This document shows positions 40,427-43,475 of a stretch of 43,475 nt of DNA, piece by piece. Position numbers and translations under genes: made by a program. The stretch lies in NCBI GenBank assembly GCA_017428545.1, contig JAFRQR010000027.1, positions 1-43,475 of the forward strand, written 5' to 3'. Under the pieces are notes generated by a model. The model did not search any database. It had not been told where the DNA came from and was given only the letters and a program-made list of their open reading frames with translations. Positions within the stretch are counted from its first letter, which is position 1. Every line of letters begins with the position of its first letter. Source of the DNA: Clostridiales bacterium (lineage in GTDB: Bacteria; Bacillota; Clostridia; Saccharofermentanales; Saccharofermentanaceae).

Positions 40427-40987
40427 TCAGTTTTCGGGTAGTGCTTTTCGACCCGAAAACTTTTTTTCTGCCTTCGGGAATAACCAGCAGACGAGAAGTC
40501 CGATCCCGACGCCCAGGATAAGTCCGCCCAGAACATCACTCGGGAAATGCAGGTACAGGTACATCCTTGAATATGCCATAAGAAGCGTTAAGGGGATCAG
40601 CGCATAGGCAAGCTTCGGATGATTGTAGATCAGGATGACGGAAAGTATCGCGATGTGCATGGTATGCCCGGACGGGAAAGAATAATCCGACGGGTTTTTT
40701 ACAAGAAGTTCGATCTCGGGACGGAGCCAGCAGGGACGGTCGCGGCGGATCAGAAGTTTCAGAAGGCCGTTACCGACTGCAAGGCCGATAAGTGCGCCGC
40801 AGGTGACCATAATACCATCTCTTCTGGTCTTTTTCATGACGACGAGAAGCGCGCAATAACAAAGGATCATGACCGGGTCACCGAGAGAAGTGAACATCGA
40901 AAAGAACTTGTCCCAGAAAGAAGATCTGGCCATGGTCTGCAGAAAATCCAGAATATAAAAATCCACACTTTGAATCGATAAAAGCAT
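40427..40987 (-). CDS. PAP2-family phosphatase
   Basis: 186 residues from the ATG complementary to 40985-40987, which lies 6 nt from GAGG; an upstream ATG would add 17 residues without a site. It is a membrane lipid or pyrophosphate phosphatase (type 2 phosphatidic acid phosphatase fold), for example undecaprenyl pyrophosphate or phosphatidylglycerophosphate phosphatase. The three catalytic motifs are present: KLLIRRDRPC (KxxxxxxRP), SFPSGHTMH (PSGH) and SRMYLYLHFPSDVLGG (SRxxxxxHxxxD). There are about five or six membrane helices. It is transcribed against the lipoprotein gene downstream and divergently from the zinc-ribbon gene. Confidence 0.92.
   Translation of the reverse strand: MLLSIQSVDFYILDFLQTMARSSFWDKFFSMFTSLGDPVMILCYCALLVVMKKTRRDGIMVTCGALIGLAVGNGLLKLLIRRDRPCWLRPEIELLVKNPSDYSFPSGHTMHIAILSVILIYNHPKLAYALIPLTLLMAYSRMYLYLHFPSDVLGGLILGVGIGLLVCWLFPKAEKKFSGRKALPEN
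40430..40467. terminator. Bidirectional terminator overlapping the PAP2 3' end
   Basis: GTTTTCGGGT (40430-40439) and ACCCGAAAAC (40451-40460), perfect 10 bp, followed by seven Ts on the + strand. The loop is AGTGCTTTTCG and so carries the octamer. The stop codon of the minus-strand PAP2 gene lies at one edge of the stem. Confidence 0.92.
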
Positions 40988-41038
40988 GCTGTACCTCGTC
41001 GTTATATTGTTAAACCAAGTGTAGCATATCTCATTCAC

Positions 41039-41066
41039 TTCGCAACAAGGTGCAAAGTGTTATAAT
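41039..41066 (+). promoter_or_regulatory. Promoter of zinc-ribbon/TPM gene pair
   Basis: TTCGCA (41039-41044), 16-bp spacer, TATAAT (41061-41066), with TG at 41058-41059 as extended -10. Confidence 0.75.
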
Positions 41067-41095
41067 GGACGAAGTATCCGAAGCGGAGGAACGAA

Positions 41096-42193
41096 ATGGC
41101 TGATTCAATCAAATGTCCGAACTGTTGCGCCAATCTGATCTTTGACGCGGACAAACAGGTAATGTTCTGCGAATACTGCCTAAGTACATTTACGGCGGAC
41201 CAGCTGGAAAATACGATCGTAGAAGAAGCTCCGAAGGACAGTACGGCGGGCGACCGCATCCATGCGGAAGATGCGGAAGAGCATATTAAGAAAAGCCTTC
41301 TGGATGACGGCGTGCAGTTCATCTGCAATGCCTGCGGTGCCCAGGTCGTAACGGACAAAAACACCAGCGCGACTTTCTGCGCATTTTGCGGATCCCCTGC
41401 GATCATCAGCCAGCGCATGACCGATGAGTTTTCGCCGGATTATATCCTTCCGTTTAAATACGGAAAAGAAGCCGCGGTCAAGAAATTCTTTGCCTGGTGC
41501 AAAGGCGGGCGCTGGACTCCTTTTGATTTCGTAAGCGAGAAGAACATCGAGAAACTCACGGGCCTTTATGTTCCGTTCTGGCTTTACGATGTACATGCCG
41601 ATGTCGATATCACAGGTACGGCAAAAAATGAAGAGTCTCATTCTACCGGCAGTACGACGACAGTCACCACGACCGAGTTTAAGATCCGCCGCAAAGGAAG
41701 TCTTACGTGGAAACATCTCCCGTTTGACGGCGCCAGCCGCATCGACGACAAAATGATGGAGGCCATCGAACCTTTCGATTTCAAGAAAATGGTCGATTTC
41801 GATCCTGCATATATCCAGGGCTTTTTCGCCGAGCGCTACGATCTTTCGGGTGATGACGTCAAACCCAGGATGTGGGAGCGCGTGAAGATATACATTAAGC
41901 AGGAACTGGATCCTACTTATCGAAAGTTCAACAGAGGAGTCAAGGTAGAAAAGGATGACACCAAACTCAATGAGCTGAACCTGCATTATGCCATGCTTCC
42001 GGTGTGGTTTTTGCACTATACATATAACGGAAAAAACTATGATTTCTGCATGAACGGACAGACCGGAGAAGTCGCCGGTATCCCGCCGGTCAGCCGGTTG
42101 AAGAGGCTTGTGCTTTTCTTTACCGTACTGGCGGTTGCCGCGGCAATCGTCCGACTGATCGCGGGGCTGATACTCGGAGGTCTTGTCGGATGA
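41096..42193 (+). CDS. Zinc-ribbon protein with C-terminal membrane anchor
   Basis: 365 residues. Two zinc ribbons open the protein: CPNCCANL...CEYC (residues 7-31) and CNACGAQV...CAFCGS (about 79-102). The middle (about 115-320) is a conserved globular region with LPFKYGKEAAVKKFFAWCKGG, GLYVPFWLYDVHADVDI and LPVWFLHYTYNGKNYDFCMNGQTGEVAG; this last pattern is common in clostridial proteins often mislabelled as helicase-like or TFIIB-like zinc ribbons. One hydrophobic helix at the C terminus (about 343-363) anchors it. The stop overlaps the start of the TPM gene (ATGA), so the two products are made together and probably act together at the membrane. The exact role is unknown. Confidence 0.82.
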   Translation: MADSIKCPNCCANLIFDADKQVMFCEYCLSTFTADQLENTIVEEAPKDSTAGDRIHAEDAEEHIKKSLLDDGVQFICNACGAQVVTDKNTSATFCAFCGSPAIISQRMTDEFSPDYILPFKYGKEAAVKKFFAWCKGGRWTPFDFVSEKNIEKLTGLYVPFWLYDVHADVDITGTAKNEESHSTGSTTTVTTTEFKIRRKGSLTWKHLPFDGASRIDDKMMEAIEPFDFKKMVDFDPAYIQGFFAERYDLSGDDVKPRMWERVKIYIKQELDPTYRKFNRGVKVEKDDTKLNELNLHYAMLPVWFLHYTYNGKNYDFCMNGQTGEVAGIPPVSRLKRLVLFFTVLAVAAAIVRLIAGLILGGLVG

Positions 42194-43041
42194 AAAACGA
42201 AGATCTTAAGAATGTAAAAAAGAGTATCCTGGGCGAGTTCAGTGCCCTTTCCGGCGCGGTCATGCTGCTTGTGATCGTCATCGTGATCGTTTCGATCAGT
42301 TCCTTTATTTTCATGAACCGCGTCCCGCCGAAAAAGGTCGTGATCGAAGATGAAGCGGAGATCTTTTCTGGGAAGGAATTGAAACTATTAGAGAAGGCGG
42401 CGGAAGAACTCAAAGAAGAAAAGGATATCAATGTCGTCATCGCCACGACCCGTGATAATCCGCACGGTACGGCAGATGAGGACTGCAAAGAATATGCCAG
42501 CGAGATCTATAAGGATCACTGCATTCCGCATCCTCTTCAGGATAATTCGGGAGTCTGCATCTATATCGATCTGACCCTCGACTATCCGGGCGGCCGCTTT
42601 TTCTGGCTTTATACATATGGATCGGCATTTTTTGCGGTAAGCGATTATGAATGCGAGCAGATCTTCAGTTCTCACAAAGCCCTTTTGTCAGAAGGAGAAT
42701 ATGCCGATGCACTGGACGAGATCATGGCGGATCTCACGACGTTTGAGTATCACATGACCGGCCTTTCCATCATCTATGGATGCAGCATCATTATTCCGCT
42801 GCTCATCGCTTTATTTGTCGCATTCATCTGCACATACGGCGGCAAACTCGATGCGGTCCCGAAATCCTCGAACTATCTGAGCAAAAAAGAGAGTACCCCG
42901 ATCGAAAAGGAAGACGAAGTCATAAGGAAAAGCACCCGTGTCTACCATACCTCCTCTTCCTCAGGCGGCGGCTTCAGCGGAGGCGGAGGCGGCGGTGGCG
43001 GCGGAGGCGGCCACAGCGGTGGTGGCGGCGGACGCTTCTGA
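42190..43041 (+). CDS. TPM-domain membrane protein with glycine-rich tail
   Basis: 283 residues. An N-terminal membrane span (about 18-42) is followed by a TPM domain (about 50-185; DEAEIFSGKELKLLEKAAEELKEEKDINVVIATT, then SGVCIYIDL) as in YgcG and plant Psb32-type proteins, some of which have phosphatase activity. A second span lies near 195-220. The C terminus is a polar linker ending in an almost pure glycine and serine tail (long G run, then HSGGGGGRF), typical of the YgcG-like group. GGAGG at 42177-42181 precedes the ATG. It overlaps the upstream zinc-ribbon gene by 4 nt. A terminator follows. Confidence 0.88.
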   Translation: MKNEDLKNVKKSILGEFSALSGAVMLLVIVIVIVSISSFIFMNRVPPKKVVIEDEAEIFSGKELKLLEKAAEELKEEKDINVVIATTRDNPHGTADEDCKEYASEIYKDHCIPHPLQDNSGVCIYIDLTLDYPGGRFFWLYTYGSAFFAVSDYECEQIFSSHKALLSEGEYADALDEIMADLTTFEYHMTGLSIIYGCSIIIPLLIALFVAFICTYGGKLDAVPKSSNYLSKKESTPIEKEDEVIRKSTRVYHTSSSSGGGFSGGGGGGGGGGGHSGGGGGRF

Positions 43042-43063
43042 TCTGTTACATTATGTGAAAGGT

Positions 43064-43099
43064 AAGGCCGGTGACTTTGTTGCCGGCCTTTGCTTTTTT
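43064..43099 (+). terminator. Terminator of zinc-ribbon/TPM pair
   Basis: AAGGCCGGTGAC (43064-43075), loop TTT, GTTGCCGGCCTT (43079-43090), two G-T pairs; then TGCTTTTTT. Confidence 0.92.
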
Positions 43100-43271
43100 A
43101 ATTCTCCGGGATCCGTCTCTATATATACGCGCGCGAAAATAAATACATTAAAAATTCAGAAGCATCGGTCATACGGCGCGAAAAGCACCGGTCTTTTCAG
43201 TGGTATTTCAGGCTGTAAATGAACCGTAATCAAAACCCTGAAAAAAAGGTGCGAAAAAATCAAAAATGTGC
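43100..43271 (+). other. AT-rich region upstream of the rRNA promoter
   Basis: No gene is visible in the ~400 bp between the TPM gene and 16S. This part contains one octamer copy (43181-43188), a dyad TTTCAGG (43206-43212) with CCTGAAA (43237-43243), and three A tracts directly upstream of the -35 box (43241-43267) that would act as an UP element for RNA polymerase. Confidence 0.55.
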
Positions 43272-43300
43272 TTGACACTCCATGGGTGAGGTGATAATAT
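43272..43300 (+). promoter_or_regulatory. rRNA operon promoter
   Basis: TTGACA (43272-43277), exact 17-bp spacer, TAATAT (43295-43300). The start is expected near 43307. Only one promoter is clear. Confidence 0.88.
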
Positions 43301-43306
43301 AATCAA

Positions 43307-43448
43307 GCGCTTCGCGGAAGCGGCGTGCAACGGACCTTGAAAATTGAATAGAAGAGCAGAAAGTAATTACTACTTTATACGAGCCAATAGTTCAATTCAT
43401 AGAGTTGAAAACATAAGTAAACAAAGAGCCAAAAGGCTCTCAAGATTT
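43307..43448 (+). other. rRNA leader with hairpins
   Basis: The transcript begins with a hairpin CGCTTC (43308-43313), loop GCG, GAAGCG (43317-43322). CCTTGAAAATTGAATAG follows, a sequence type seen in Firmicute rRNA leaders. Near the end AGAGCC (43425-43430) pairs with GGCTCT (43435-43440), and CTCTCAA (43437-43443) can instead pair with TTGAGAG (43452-43458) at the 16S 5' end; the two folds share bases and exclude each other. Confidence 0.7.
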
Positions 43449-43475
43449 TTATTGAGAGTTTGATCCTGGCTCAGG
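43449..43475 (+). rRNA. rrs: 16S ribosomal RNA, 5' end (partial)
   Basis: The universal 16S opening GAGTTTGATCCTGGCTCAG starts at 43456 and is cut by the window edge. The exact mature 5' end is estimated by comparison with the Bacillus 16S start. Confidence 0.95.

Larger units (their letters stand above)
694..43188. repeat. Interspersed octamer AAAAGCAC / GTGCTTTT (at least 32 copies)
   Basis: Read by eye. GTGCTTTT starts at 694, 1014, 5010, 5425, 6505, 10492, 13328, 15309, 15558, 16779, 20802, 29766, 30172, 32584, 37691, 40441 and 42110. AAAAGCAC starts at 2899, 11573, 15692, 16576, 16609, 20825, 21817, 22028, 24634, 25676, 28973, 36027, 39257, 42928 and 43181. The extended consensus is S-AAAAGCAC-Y: T or C follows in 29 of 32 copies and G never. 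Five copies are intergenic. In genes all three frames are used (encoding for example KAL, SAF, VLF, EKH). Confidence 0.8.

Noticed and set aside
43042..43448. tRNA gene upstream of 16S
   Set aside because: No T-loop or acceptor pairing pattern was found in this gap or in the other intergenic regions inspected.

Overview
The window looks like a chromosomal segment of an anaerobic, low-to-mid GC Firmicute of the class Clostridia. The evidence is gene content and order: a yicC-remA-gmk-rpoZ block, a Crh-like HPr-family gene next to uvrC, a single-chain glycyl-tRNA synthetase, pyruvate phosphate dikinase, a split t6A operon, many lipoproteins with lipobox cysteines, strong AGGAGG ribosome binding sites and sigma-A promoters of the TTGACA-17-TATAAT type. 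I cannot assign a genus from this sequence. The window ends in the first bases of a 16S rRNA gene, and almost all genes point towards it on the + strand.

Layout. 1-2.8 kb: a small unknown gene, a propeller-like lipoprotein and the rplM-rpsI ribosomal operon with its own promoter and terminator. 2.9-10.2 kb: three tandem ~800-residue lipoproteins, each with a repeat-rich N-terminal half and a family-1 ABC solute-binding C-terminal half; no permease is nearby. 10.3-13.5 kb: an amidohydrolase, then tsaE-tsaB-rimI (tRNA t6A synthesis and an acetyltransferase). 13.7-16.9 kb: Crh-like protein, uvrC, an intergenic array of three 61-bp repeats, a metallophosphoesterase. 17.0-20.7 kb: yicC-remA-gmk-rpoZ-glyQS. 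20.9-23.5 kb: ppdK. 23.6-28.2 kb: a zinc-ribbon protein with an internal duplication, an XRE regulator and an ABC exporter. 28.4-34.1 kb: a HerA-like ATPase, an NSS transporter, an F420-ligase-like protein and a flippase-like membrane protein. 34.07-34.26 kb: a large nested palindrome between convergent genes. 34.3-37.6 kb (minus strand): an AMP-forming acyl-CoA synthetase, then a probable pantothenate uptake and phosphorylation pair (ECF S component and coaX). 37.9-43.0 kb: a fourth propeller/solute-binding lipoprotein, a PAP2 phosphatase (minus), and a zinc-ribbon/TPM-domain gene pair. 43.0-43.5 kb: terminator, rRNA promoter, leader and 16S start.

Functionally most of the window is housekeeping: translation, t6A modification, DNA repair, GMP and PEP metabolism, CoA supply. 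The accessory interest lies in cell-envelope proteins and in non-coding structure. Three non-coding signals stand out. First, the octamer AAAAGCAC/GTGCTTTT occurs at least 32 times on both strands and in all reading frames, against about 4-5 hand-counted copies of each of the other three AAAAGCAN words. It also appears as inverted pairs in three intergenic regions. Second, a perfect 20-bp stem is nested inside another 20-bp stem at 34135-34248. Third, a 61-bp tandem array lies at 15832-16014. All counts here were made by eye and need a computed check.
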